64,000 nt of DNA from the NCBI RefSeq assembly GCF_905404315.1, contig NC_066272.1, positions 9,936,001 to 10,000,000 of the forward strand. Reading direction: 5' to 3'. Of this stretch, positions 24,049 to 35,477 are shown piece by piece. Under the pieces are notes generated by a model that searched no databases, had not been told where the DNA came from, and saw only the letters and a list, made by a program, of their open reading frames with translations. The stretch comes from Leptidea sinapis (lineage: Eukaryota > Arthropoda > Insecta > Lepidoptera > Pieridae). A program made the translations under genes and the position numbers. Each line of letters starts with the position of its first letter. The first letter of the stretch is position 1.

Positions 24049-24599
24049 ATTAATTTAATCATGTTTCTTTAAACAAAGTATATGAATCTCATTATCTTCC
24101 TTATCGGTGCATGTCACCAATACTGTATCGCAAAGTAACTGTATTTGCCGTGTGTGATAACAGCTTGCAATGTGATAACCAACGGATATAAATAATTGGG
24201 ACGGGCTTCGTGTCGTAATAGCAACAGAGCTGTGCTAATCTATTTTCAACACTAGGTGGTACCAATTATTAAGTGACACGGATGAAAATAAATTATAATT
24301 AGAGTAAGGATATATATGATCACCACCAATGTAAAGCTACATTTTCATGGAATATATCCGAATTGCATAAAATCCAGAAGAACAGTAAGTAACAAATGCA
24401 TAAGAAAATCAAAATGGTGGATGAACTCCGGATGCGTCGCTTTTTGTAAACATCAAATCAAATACGTGGACTCCCCAAGCAATCCCTTAGTTTCATAGAA
24501 ACAGTTGTTCTGAAGGAGAGTTGTAGTGTGCCGTATGTCTATATGTTTTATTGTGCTGTATGTTTGTCTGTCATAGAGAATATACTTAATTATCATCAA

Positions 24600-24790
24600 C
24601 GCTTTCACCAACTGGATGTTTGGCGATCATGTTTAACGATGTTCACTATACAACCAATCTGTGGTATGGACGTGCCGTATTTTCAGGTTAATACTGCGTG
24701 GGTTCATAAAGAAATTGTATAATCCTTCCTCAGGCAATGGCAACGCTTATGTGATCCTCAAGTGAATCAAGTGGCGCCCAAATGAAAATG
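24600..24790 (+). mobile_element. Degraded L1-type tail (CR1/Jockey-like)
   Basis: FHQLDVWRSCLTMFT aligns by eye with HHLDVWRSSTVRFS of the element at 51929-53098, and CAATGGCAACGCTTATGTGA with its 3'UTR. Strongly decayed. Confidence 0.35.
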
Positions 24791-25059
24791 CGGAAAACAA
24801 TATTATATAAATTTAATCTTAGAAAAAAATGCGAGCCAAAATCCTTGCTTTTTATTGACAGGCTACCTTAACAGGGACCGCGGTGCTGCAAGAGACCATG
24901 AATCAGGTGACTTATATCGCTTGTCCTCCTATTCCATAATACAATATGAACAACCAGAATATTCCAAGTTCAGGATCTCCGACACATGTGGATTACATTT
25001 TGAAGTTAAAAACTTTCCTGCGTTGATCAGATTTGATTTATCATACCTTATCATATCAG

Positions 25060-25645
25060 CCTTACGGTGACTACGAGAGGAACATTATATAAGGATATTG
25101 AAGGATTGGCGAACAGACTTAGTTCTGAAGCATACGCGGTTAAAAATATTAGACAATTAACTGACGTAGATACGGCGCGACTAGTATACTTTAGTTATTT
25201 CCATAGTATTATGTTCTATGGTATATTGCTATGGGCCAACGCTGCCGATATAGATACAATATTTGTGCTGCAGAAGAGGGCTATTTATAACCTAAGTCCG
25301 TAAGAATCATTGAGAGCAAAATTTAAGGAAATTAACATTTTGACTGCTGCTTCTCAATATATTCTTGATAATGTAATGTATGTTCATAAGCACATTAAGA
25401 AATTTGATAGAAACTGCGACAATCATAATTGTTAACACGAGGAACAGTCCGCCCTCAGGCTATTAAATAATAAGTTAAATTGAACGATGTTACTTTGTAA
25501 CCATATTTTTTATGAAAAAAAAAGAAGCCCGCTGAGTTCGTTGCACCCGTTCTTCTCAGGTCTGAGGCATACTTTTTGGAATGGGGGGTAGTTTTGACTT
25601 TCAATATGTAACCTAATAATAATAAAATTTGAATTTGATAAGAAA
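25060..25645 (+). mobile_element. Jockey-like retrotransposon J2, 3' portion
   Basis: GTLYKDIEGLANRLSSEAYA, VKNIRQLTDVDTARLVYFSY, GILLWANAADIDTIFVLQKR is the thumb region of a Jockey-like pol. A frameshift or stop follows at 25301. The 3'UTR has AGAAGCCCGCTGAGTTCGTT and a TTTGAATTTGA tail at 25628. Confidence 0.8.
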
Positions 25646-25994
25646 CATAACAGCGAGTTGAGTTGAAAACAATAATTATGAAGGAGACTTGTTATAATAA
25701 TAATAAAATATATTTATGAGGATGAAATCACAATGATATCTAGCACAATATACATAAATATCACATTGCATTTCCAACAAGATGTGGCTTCAATGAATAA
25801 GTCAAGACTTTAATTAATGACTCTGACACTAGAGGACTATTGGTGCTAACTATGACATATTTGTCTTACTTTGTTCAATGTGGTGTTTATTAAAAGGCAG
25901 CTGGTAAAATAGAATTGTTTATTAATAGCACCTGAGTGGACCGCACTCTGCTCTGAAAACTTGAGAACGTTTTTCCAGAGAAACCAAGATAGAC

Positions 25995-26307
25995 CTTCGA
26001 CCTTCTTCGCACGACACCCCACTAGTTAGGATATCATCCCCACCATCTGGATGTGTGGCGGTCTTCCATAGTGCGGTTTTCATGGAACTTTCTTCCACGT
26101 ACTAAAAAGTTGTGGAATCAGCTTCCTTGTGCGGTGTTTCCAGGACGATACGACATGAGTACCTTCATAAAAGCGCGTAAGCCTTCCTTAAAGGCCGGCA
26201 ACGCTCCTGTGATTCCTCAGGTGTTGCAAGAGAATGAGGGCGGCGGTGATCATTTAACACCAGGTGACCCTGTACGCTCGTTTGTCCTCCTTTTTCATAA
26301 AAAAAAG
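25995..26307 (+). mobile_element. L1-type non-LTR 3' end, copy a
   Basis: MWRSSIVRFSWNFLPRTKKL-like frame, then the 3'UTR AACGCTCCTGTGATTCCTCA, GTACGCTCGTTTGTCCTCCT and poly(A). Same family as 51929-53098. Confidence 0.8.
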
Positions 26308-26589
26308 ACCGATCCCCAAATATCCTGATGTAGTCAATTTTAACAAGCCTACAGCTGATTTCGGAGCCAAAATACAGATATAAAAATATGTTATTTTATA
26401 TAGATACCTACATATTACATTAGTCGTTTAAATAGACACCAAATATATAATATATGATTACTCAACTGATTAAAATGGTTAGGCAAGAATTTTTTGTTGA
26501 TAAAATGATTGGCTTAAAAAAGTAAGACTTCGTTATAGAGCTGTTGCTATTTAAATAACTATTATTGTATATTATCATTAGCAATTTAT

Positions 26590-26760
26590 TGTATCGTAAG
26601 TATTTTTTTAACCGACTTAAAAAAAAGAGGAGGTTCTCAAGTCGTCGGTAATTTTTTTTTATGATTGTTACCTCAAAACTTGGTGAACCGATTTTGATTT
26701 TGATTTCCAAAAATAACAATGATCGTAACTAGAATATTAATTAATTATAATTAGATTGTA
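26590..26760 (-). repeat. Interspersed repeat (AACCGACTT / GGAGGTTCTCAA type)
   Basis: TTTAACCGACTTAAAAAAAA, GAGGAGGTTCTCAAGTCGTC is a widely seen lepidopteran repeat motif. Class not determined. Confidence 0.4.
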
Positions 26761-27013
26761 TAAAAATACGCAATTATTTTTATACTTTTAAGTGCACATT
26801 ATATTAAAGTCAATATTTTCATCTACGAGCGAGCGAGCAACACAAGTTAGAAAACCATTGAAAAATTATTTTGTTAAATCCAATGATGTTCTTATGTAAA
26901 GAAAACCTTGTTAAATTGATCAATATGAAATGGCTCAGCCTAGCGAAACTCTTTTTTTTTTTTGATTTTATGACCTGGTGACTAAGATCTTGCAGTCAAG
27001 TCTTTTTTTATTA

Positions 27014-27256
27014 TACTCTCTAAGAAAACAGCGATTCACTCGATTGTATGAAACTTGCAGTTATTGATAGACTGACAGATGACGGCTATAATCTTGCAAA
27101 AAACGGTGATGGCCGATATCCCCTACGTTTTAAGCAACTGTTCGCTTTCAAACTTAGCCGGATTATACTTCGTACCAAAACTTACGTCAAACGACTGCAA
27201 GTTTCATTCTAAACTATATTTCATTTTTGTACTTCCCGCCTCTTATTATGTTGTAC
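27014..27256 (+). repeat. Direct repeat G copy 1 (possible MITE)
   Basis: Shares GCGATTCACTCGATTGTATG, ACAGATGACGGCTATAAT and GTAAGCAACTGTTCG-like blocks with 31904-32105. ATGAAACTTGCAGT at 27050 and ACTGCAAGTTTCAT at 27197 form an internal inverted repeat. Confidence 0.6.
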
Positions 27257-27899
27257 ATGACACGGATGGCATATAATGTTTTCATTCAGAATATAACAAA
27301 AAAAACATTTTTTTTTATACACAGTATAAAACTTAAATATCGGATACACACATAATGTTACATTAATCATTAATTGATGTTAAAATTAAGTTGTTTTCTT
27401 ACTTCGTGTGTTTTAATTATTTTATAAGTTTTTATATTCAAATGTGAGCTCCTCGTATTAGTGAAAGAAATTGAACATAACCTGTAAATCATCAATAAGC
27501 AAACGGTACAACTCGTAAACGGTAATCATTGAACCATGAGAGGTTTGTATTAATTATCAACAGCTCAGCCCTATCTCAGAGATACTATTTTGTTTGAGAA
27601 AGCTTTATTGGATAACGGAAGTCAACAGTTTCAACGTTGCTCTATAAAAGTGAATTATGGTTGCCACCCACGCAGGTCATATAGGAACTCTTAATAGAAT
27701 AATAGTTATATGACTCTGTGATAATAATTAACACCAATTTGAAGCAGTGTCGTTTTGTCTCTCTACATACGAAACATTTTAGGTATTTTCATCATACTAA
27801 AAACAAAAGAAATTATCTGAAAACATTTATGTATTACAAAAAAAATATTTAGATAGAGTTTTGTAAGATAAAAAATTAATTATCGTAATAAAAAAGGAT

Positions 27900-27971
27900 T
27901 TCCCGTACCGGGAATCGAACCCGAGCCTCCTGGGTGAAAGCCAGGTATCCTAGCCACTAGACCATACGGGA
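27900..27971 (-). tRNA. tRNA-Glu (anticodon TTC)
   Basis: 72 nt in minus orientation. The acceptor stem TCCCGTA/TACGGGA is perfect, the A box region reads TGGTCTAGTGGCTAGGA, the anticodon stem is CCTGG/CCAGG with loop CTTTCAC, and the B box is GGTTCGATTCC. A run of six T (27896-27891) directly after the gene is a Pol III terminator. No intron. Unlike the tRNA-like SINE heads elsewhere in the window it has no SINE body and all stems pair. Confidence 0.96.
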
Positions 27972-28540
27972 CCTGACATAATAGTTGAATTTTGTATTTA
28001 TTTCATTTTGAAGTACCAAATACTAAATTTATATCAACCATTTATATGTAGGTATATTAATAAATTATGACGAAATAATCTACTTTGTAAAATTTATACC
28101 GTTATAAGCAGTTACATTTATATTTAATGATTTAGTTCAAACAAAGTAGACAAAAGCCATAATATAAAGCACTTACTACTTATCATTACTGTAGTCAAAA
28201 TGAAAACATACCTATAACAAGTTAAATTCAAATTACTGTTTAAAACGTTATGCATTCTATAAGATCTGTGTGTGTTCCGGAGCTGTTAAAATGCTTTGTA
28301 GGCACATGGGCCCTCGTCAGTTCAAGTATTCCCCTTCTCGTTGCGACTGGTTCATTGAATACTTGAATAGCGTACAGACAGGGTGCACGGTTTAATCGCG
28401 TCTAAAGTTTACGAAAATTATACCTTACTATGGCAGCAGGGATATTATTATTATTACACATCCTAACTCATCTGTTCACACAAGCATAATATTTTAAATA
28501 TTTATTTAAGAATCTACTTTTTTCGTAGGTATCTTCTATA

Positions 28541-28556
28541 TATATATATATGTAAT
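28541..28556. repeat. (TA)n microsatellite
   Basis: Eight TA units at the start of a short repeat segment (28560-28640) containing CAATCACGCCTAAACCACTG. Confidence 0.7.
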
Positions 28557-28889
28557 GCAAATGGTTTTTGTTTAAAGTTCAATCACGCCTAAACCACTGA
28601 TCGTATCGACATGAAACTAACACCATTCGATGCGAAATTTATCCTAGATGGTTTATGGCTTCTTTTTTTTAACGGCTAGTGTCATTATATAAGTATCGTA
28701 TATATATAAAGTTTGCATATTTAATTAGGAAATTACATTAATAGATTAAATCAGTTAATACTAAAATAGAACTTAAGTATGATGTCGGGTAATAAATATT
28801 ACTTCTTGTCTCAAACTAGTCATCATCGCTTTTTGTATAAAAAAAAACATAATTTTAGTTCCGTTGGTAGTTATGATCTAGTCATACTA

Positions 28890-29205
28890 TCTAATATATA
28901 AAATTCTCATGTCGCGGTGTTTGTAATTAAACTCCTTCGAAACGGCTTGACCGATTCTCATGAATTTTTGAGTGCATACTGGGTAGGCTGAGAATCGGAC
29001 AACATCTATTTTTCATCCACCTAAATGTTAAGGGTGGTCCACGCCAATTTTTTTTTTAAATATTTTTGACATTTTTAAATTTCTTTGATTTTGAGTGAGC
29101 TTTAAAGAATACATACAACTTCAAATTTTCACCCATCTACGATCAACAGTTACTTTTGTATCGCGATTTTAATATCGGCAATACAACGTTTGCTGGGTCA
29201 GTTAG
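28890..29205 (+). mobile_element. Helitron-like element H2
   Basis: A|TCTAATATATAAAATTCTCA at 28890 and TTTGCTGGGTCAGTTAG|T at 29205 (CTAG mutated to TTAG). 316 bp, near-identical to H1 in opposite orientation, including GGGTGAAAATTTGAAGTTGT on the other strand. Confidence 0.65.
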
Positions 29206-29364
29206 TGTTTTAATAAAATTGGCACCAAGAGCAACACGACACATGATTCCTTGAGAATTCTTTTGACTTTTACTCGTACGGTCTCTGAGCAAAAGTTATA
29301 AAAGAAATAATGCTACCTACTTAATTGTCTTATCTGTTTATTTATTTTCATGTATGTATCTATA

Positions 29365-29665
29365 TGTTAAATCTTTAAACGCGCAATTCTTATTATTATA
29401 ATCTGATTCTCGGAAACGGCTCCAATGATTTTCATAAAATTTAGCATACAGGGGATATCGGGGGCGATAAATCGATCTAGCTAGGTTTCAATTAAAAAAA
29501 AAATGAAGTTTTATCCGTGTTTTAATGAGAAACTGCTACAATAACATTAGAATACAATGGTAAATTTCGCCATTATGTACTAGACTATATGAGCTCAGAT
29601 GGGACATTGGGTGATCCGGAAAGCAGAAGACCCAGGTTCGAATCCAGATGTCCTATAACTTTTTT
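29365..29665 (+). mobile_element. tRNA-like repeat D copy 2
   Basis: The 3' part has a tRNA-like A box TGAGCTCAGATGGGACA and B box CCAGGTTCGAATCC followed by T8, while the 5' part (GATTCTCGGAAACGGCTCCA) is non-tRNA. Inverse copy at 17195-17490. Confidence 0.6.
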
Positions 29666-29829
29666 TTGTTCAATTTTCGTACATTCAATAAAATAAAAAT
29701 AAAAAAATCTTTTACAACTACATTCTGTTCATGTCATCCGGTCGTATAAGTCCGAGCAACAATTTCCGGTCTCAGTTAGCCGGAATCAGAAGTGATCCAC
29801 GTGATGTAAACGCCAGTAGCACTATAAAG

Positions 29830-30050
29830 TTATAAACCCTGCGCTTTCAGATAGCTGTGTATGAAAAGATTGCTGGGAGAGTTTCTTACGCGCCGCTTCT
29901 TCTCTCTCAGAGAGCCATTTGTTTCCGAAGCGGTGGTAGAGTTAGAAGTGACATCAAAAAGAATTCTAACGGAATCAATTTTGAAAAAATAAAACAACAA
30001 AGTCAATACGACCGCTACGCATGTTGACCGTCTTTTCAAAAATCTTTCTT
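29830..30050 (-). mobile_element. Retrotransposon-derived fragment
   Basis: Minus frame STTASETNGSLREKKRRVRN, SPSNLFIHSYLKAQGL. The sequence CGAAGCGGTGGTAGA with GTGACATCAAAAAGAATTCT recurs weakly at 58420-58470. The repetition and lack of splice signals argue for a mobile origin. Confidence 0.4.
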
Positions 30051-30055
30051 CTTCT

Positions 30056-30270
30056 TTCTATGGAATAAGCTTCCTTGTTTTCAGGACTGTACGACAGACG
30101 ACATGGATACCTTCAAAACAAGCGTGTACACCATTATAAAATTGTTAAAAAACTTTTATATACCGTGATTTCTCTGGTGTTGTAAGAGAATGTGGGCGGC
30201 GATGATCACTTAACCGTAACCCGTACGCTCGTATGCCCTTCCTCCTTGTTTTCCTCTTCCATTAAAAATA
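30056..30270 (+). mobile_element. L1-type non-LTR 3' end, copy b
   Basis: GGAATAAGCTTCCTTGTTTT, GATACCTTCAAAACAAGCGT, TGTGGGCGGCGATGATCACT, CCATTAAAAATAAG tail. Confidence 0.7.
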
Positions 30271-30378
30271 AGGCTAAGTAAGTGTCATTGTATTGGCATC
30301 TAATGTAATCAACTACAATCAGATGAACCCCGTTCTCTTCCGTTGATGACTTAAATAAACTATAATATTTCATTTAAA

Positions 30379-30855
30379 TCTATATATATAAAAATGAATT
30401 GCTGTTCGTTATTTGTCCGATATTTGTTTTGTATGGACATATTTTCTATGAGAGAATTTATTGACGCACGGTTTGACAGTTCTGCTGTGAAACAATTTCA
30501 TTACAACAACAGGGAGCATATTTTACGAAGTAATTCTTGATGTTATGGTATATTATTGACAAATTCATAAAAAACATTATTTTATTTATTACTAGCTGAT
30601 ACCCCGCGACGTCGTTCGCGTACGTATTTTCACACCTTGGGTTACATTACTGGACTTTTAGTAGGGATCCCTAATTTTTTTGAAAATGTTATACAGCCTA
30701 TAACACTCGGGGATAATGTAGCTTCCCAACAGTGAAAGAATTATTCAAATCGGTTCAGTAGTTGCGGAGCCTATTCAAAACAAACAAAGAACCAAATCTT
30801 TCCTCTTTATAATATTAGTATAGATATACAGAACAACGTCTGTCGGGTCAACTAG
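30379..30855 (+). mobile_element. Helitron-like element H3 with nested H4
   Basis: 5' end A|TCTATATATATAAAAATGAA, 3' end CGTCTGTCGGGTCAACTAG|T. Positions about 30420-30590 match the locus at 58240-58975 and contain a coding-like frame MDIFSMREFIDARFDSSAVK (frameshifted by one base near 30530). A second Helitron-like element (30592-30824, minus) is nested near its 3' end. Confidence 0.6.
30592..30824 (-). mobile_element. Helitron-like element H4, nested in H3
   Basis: Minus 5' end TCTATACTAATATTATAAAG at 30824, 3' end CGGGGTATCAGCTAG at 30592. Flanks A and T. 233 bp. Confidence 0.6.
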
Positions 30856-30951
30856 TAGTAAATAAAAATAAGTAATTGTCTAAAGTGGTTTGGCGAGAAA
30901 TTATGTCCCAGACTGAATGACGTCAAATAAACAAGAGATTTATCTATATAC

Positions 30952-31038
30952 CTGTATTATGTTTGTCCTCTTGTCTCTTCTCCATAACCAGCGGTTCTTT
31001 CACCTCAGCCATATCCACTATTTAATTTGCAACTTCAC
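30952..31038 (-). CDS. First coding exon of an untraced gene
   Basis: Acceptor TTGCAACTTCTAG with a long T-rich tract, then 26 nt of leader, ATG at 31012-31010, and 20 codons beginning MAEVKEPLVMEKRQED up to donor ACAG|GTATAT at 30951. Phase 1 at the end. The peptide is charged and has no signal sequence. A GC-rich segment at 31440-31560, with donor GATAAG|GTGTGT at 31414, would supply a non-coding first exon and promoter. No downstream exon was found on the minus strand to position 1; the next intron may be over 30 kb. The family is not recognisable from 20 residues. Confidence 0.55.
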
Positions 31039-31413
31039 CTAGAAGTTGCAAAATAAAAAAAACATAATTGAAATTCGCAAAAGATAACAGTTTTCACTTT
31101 CGTTTAATTACAATTATTACGAATACATGTTTTGATAAGAATTCGAAGGTCGTTATAAAACATAATATCAGCCAAAATTAAACTAGTGAAATAGAGAATT
31201 CAGGTGTTGACAAATTTATTAAGTTATTACAACGCAATATGATGTTTGGCATCCAAATAAATAGTGAAAAACCTTTAATGCGTCTTAAGCTAAAAAAATA
31301 TTACGCCGACCATTCAATCCGAAAATAATCTAGATTCTTCGTATTTTTGCTTCAAATTTTATTAAATTAATTTATTTTCATGGATATATTACGGCAAACA
31401 ATATCTAACACAC

Positions 31414-31500
31414 CTTATCACTAAACAAAATAAGCGCGCAAAATATAACGATTCGTCTCGAACGCCAAGTCTCGCGTGCACGAGAGAGATTCAAATACTG
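31414..31500 (-). promoter_or_regulatory. Likely 5'UTR exon and TATA-less promoter
   Basis: A CpG-containing, GC-rich patch (31440-31560) stands out from AT-rich surroundings. Within it, in minus orientation, lie GCAGTATTT (initiator-like, about 31498) and a good donor AAG|GTGTGT at 31413, 374 nt before the acceptor of the coding exon at 31038. This layout is typical of insect genes with a short non-coding first exon. The exact start is inferred. Confidence 0.35.
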
Positions 31501-31903
31501 CGCGACTTTGGCTAGCCTATCAACGCCCGTCGGCCGAGTAGGCAAATCTTAGTGTTGCCAGCACAAACGAATCCGCCACTCTTAGGGAATTATAAATACA
31601 CAAGAAACTACAATTATTTTCACAATTTTTTATAACTAAGCTTATAAAATAACGATTATATTATCGAGTAGTAATAATTTGGTAAATTTATTATACGATC
31701 GAAATATAGCCCAGTATCGGAAAATAAGTACGATTTTATTACTTTTGTTTTAGACGAGAAAACTAATAAGCAGGTAACCTGAAGTAGAGCGCTATCCATG
31801 AAATGACTGCAATATCAAAGATCTAAGGAGATGCGTAGTGAGTCTTTGGGGTTAGAGTATGCTTGAAGATCCCTAGGTGGTATGTAGCGAGCAGCCAACC
31901 GAA

Positions 31904-32105
31904 ACTCTCTAAGAAAAAAGCGATTCACTCGATTGTATGAAACATGCAGTCATTGGTAGATTGACAGATGATGGCTATAATGTTGTAAAAACCGGAGATA
32001 GTCCACTACGTTGTAAGCAACTGTTCGGTTTCCAACTTTCATTGCACGTTTCATACTAAACTAAGTTTCAATTTATACTCAGGCAGTCCTGCCTCTTATA
32101 ACGTA
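31904..32105 (+). repeat. Direct repeat G copy 2
   Basis: Same orientation as 27014-27256 with indels; the inner inverted repeat is partly lost. Confidence 0.6.
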
Positions 32106-34015
32106 GTATTTACATCCTCTTTGGCAACCGATTTCAGAAAGTGTTATATATGTTTCTTATTTAAGCTTAGCTTATCTTATTTTCGAATTCGAAAGTTTCT
32201 CGCATATTAGTAAAAGATTGATCTCACAATTGATTCGAATTTAAATATTCAATTTTATTTTGGATTTTAATTAAAACTACATCTATTATTATACTTCAAT
32301 AAGAAAAATAATTAAAAGCATTAAACTTAACCCAATCATAATCGAAAAGACAGGGAAACCGCAGGGAACTAAACTAGGTGGAAAAAGTTTTTCAATCGTC
32401 ATTCATTTTGTGTATGAGTAGACCTAGCGCCTAAATTTTTGTAGTAGCAAATTTTATCGAAATGAAATATGCTGTTGTATTAATAAGGATTACAATATTT
32501 CAATTTTGTATATTAAAATCAATTTTCTTGTTACGAATATTAAGAACACTGGCTATTATTCCGATTTTATGACTCATTATTAAATAAGAATCTAAAATTT
32601 AGGTTCCGTTAGATTCTTATATTGTGATATCAGAAAGCAGGGGTGATACTTTTTTCTTGAAACAGTAGGTTTACGTACAAGTTCTAAAAAAACATACTTT
32701 TTATTTTTATACTGTAGATAAATTAAAATGATATCTTTGCACAACCTATTTCATTCGAATATCTATCGCTGGTATTTCAACTTTAATATGACATGGCGTC
32801 CTCAGAAACACAAAAGGATATATATCCTTGAAAGCTGGCAGTGTTCTGATGATACGCCAATGTTTTTAACGACAGTTCTCAGAGACAGAATAAATGATAA
32901 ATTGAATGTAAATAAACGATATTTTGAATCTTAATTTAGTATAATTCATAATTAATGCGTCAGGGGTTCATTTATCCGAATTTCTGTATCGGAGATAGAA
33001 TAATGGCTCAGCTACATTATGCTAGGAAAGCGCTTATTGTGAATTCAAATAATTTCATTAAAATTAGCTGAAAACATGATTTAAATTTTCTATCATTTTG
33101 TAAACCGTCGTAACGTGATTTTCCAGCAGCTTCACTTTACGACTTTTTCAGAAATAGATCTCCCCTAAATTTTTTTACTAAACTTCTCTTTTCTTTTATT
33201 CAATTCTTGCAGCACAGTTATAACTTACCGACTTACTTCATTTATCCCTTTATGTCCACAACTTTGTACAATGGAAACAATAGTAATACGTTGTGCAATA
33301 GAATTTGACGTTTTTTTAAAAATACGGGTGTTAATGATCATACAATGTTCACACTTTTATGTGACACGCATTCATCTCGTTCAAGATCCGAACAAGACCG
33401 ATCATTAGCGGAAACATCCGATGCTGGTATTGATGTACGCGCCATTTTCCTAAGCACCCAAGTTCCTCAAAAATTATAAATATTAATAAATTTTGAATCT
33501 TCTTATTAGTATTAACATATTACTATTTTGTCCCATAATATTTAATAGTGTTTTAAATACAATAGCAGTAAATGTTATTGTACATTGTTCAGCTAGAGAG
33601 AAAGGCAACAAATCTAATGAGGGTGCACCATGGGTGCACTTAGAAATCGCATTTCCCCCCGAGTGATACATATAAATACACTGACGAGGATTTTTTTTAG
33701 TTTGAGAAAGTAAATTATAAAATATCTTAGATCATTTATACGTCTAGATAGACAATGAACGCTGTGAAAACATCGAAAAAAATAGACTTTAAAATTAACA
33801 TTTATTTTGAGCAATTCACGCACACAAAGTGTCATACAAATCGCAAGTGTAAGATGTAGCTTCTCACGCACACTAAACTAATATTCCTGGCCTATTAGGA
33901 CCTAATAATAATTGTATTGGCAAGTCATGAACACATTTTAATATCTCAAGTATGATTGTTGATTAAGTACCGTGATTGGTGTTGGTTAGTTGCTTTCAAT
34001 ATAATATTTGTTTAT
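32106..34015. other. Gene-poor AT-rich interval
   Basis: No splice-bounded exon or window-level repeat recognised. Frames at 32728-32934 (+) and 33614-33871 (-) show no family features. It separates the upstream exon of the gene at 31 kb from the Mlc1 3' side. Confidence 0.35.
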
Positions 34016-34016
34016 G

Positions 34017-34735
34017 CTAAGTAATCATCGCCGCCCACATTCTCTTACAACACCAGAGGAATCACAGTATATACTAATATAGTACAAGCATGTCGGATCG
34101 TCCTGGAAACACCGCACAAGGAAGCTCATTCTACAGTTTGGTTGTACGTTGAAGAAACTTCCTTCAAAACCGCATCCAGCGGAAAGCCACGCATCCAGAT
34201 GGTGGGAAAGACAACGTAATTTGTGGCATGTCTTGCGAAGGTGAAATCTGGCGAAAGGAATTAGGTCCAACAGCTCTTTGCAACACTCCCCGTGATAAAT
34301 GCGGTAGAAGACACAAAATGAAGCGATGTCTCTCACGGCCGTTTCCAATATTCAGTCTATCTCCGGTTGTGGCCTACTTGAGACAAAAATCGTAACAATA
34401 GTTGCCTTTTCTGTCCGAATAAACTTATCGACGGTAACTCACCTTATCCGTACACGCTGTCTGTCAATGGGAGGACGTATTTCTTACCAGCGATAGAAGT
34501 TAGTATGGAAATTATAATTTACGCGGCCCAATATAAGGCGATAAGAGTGACTTATCGGGTATATTGGGACAGCTTCAGATTATTGACAGCTAATTACTGA
34601 CAGTAGAAGGTAGTAATTTATCTCTATTTGTATAAGATAGTATATTGGGAACGGCCGTGATCTAACGCAAGTAACGCCAAGTGATCTAGCCGTTCACAGA
34701 GCACTGGGTCGGACAGGAGATCTGTAGTAGTGGGC
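34017..34735 (-). mobile_element. L1-type element fragment interrupted by a MITE
   Basis: Minus frame DIASFCVFYRIYHGECCKEL, LDLIPF... at 34017-34335; the matching upstream part (CTAGCCGTTCACAGAGCACT on the plus strand) resumes at 34658. The CGGCCG MITE occupies 34336-34657. Homology is lost near 34710. Confidence 0.8.
34336..34657 (+). mobile_element. CGGCCG-ended MITE, copy 3
   Basis: 322 bp, same ends as 22869-23171. Flanked by TCA and TGA, an imperfect three-base duplication. Lies inside the L1-type element, so it inserted later. Confidence 0.85.
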
Positions 34736-34952
34736 TTTGAGATGACATTAAGCTGTAGCCTTGAAGGTCCAAAAGTCGTAATCGTCCTCGAATATTGGAG
34801 ACAGCAACTGATTTTACATAGTGTCCGTGCAAGGCGAGTCTTTTTGGAACTGTGCGACGCGACGTGGATGCGAGGAAAATTTTATATTTGGTACTAACTG
34901 GAAGCAAAACTCTGTTGCTGCTTTAATCATGCCTGGTGAACGAATCTTAAAT

Positions 34953-35090
34953 TCATTTCAATTTCAAATATTTTTATTCAAAATAGGATTTAAAATTACT
35001 TATTCAACGTCATAAACATTCGAAATAATGTGCCTCAGACCTGAGAAGAAACGGTTGCAAGAAACTCAGCGGGCTGTTTTTCCTCATTTT
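34953..35090 (-). mobile_element. Jockey-like J2 3' tail
   Basis: CAATTTCAAATATTTTTATT then GCCTCAGACCTGAGAAGAAA and CTCAGCGGGCT, matching 11652-11790. Confidence 0.65.
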
Positions 35091-35477
35091 CAATACACTT
35101 CTATGGGAAATGTTTTAACTTCAATAGCTATTGAAGTTAAAACCACAGCTAGCTACCACATGGGTAAGCCCAAACTCAGCGATTTTACCTAATCTTTTCT
35201 CATTAAGATATTTCACGATGCACTGGGGGGTCTGTACCTATTGTAAGGAATAAAATTTCTAACTCCGCGCGCTTTATATGCTTAATAGGTAGATAATTAT
35301 TTATTTTGCAGATAATGTACTTAATTATTTTAATTTATTATTTTAAAACATTTGATACAACATTTCTAATAACCTAATTATTTTTATACAAATAATATGG
35401 TTTAGATACAGGTAAAATAAAATGCCAGTAAGTAAAATATAGTGTGGCCCTAGTAACAATATGGAACGGTTCAACAG

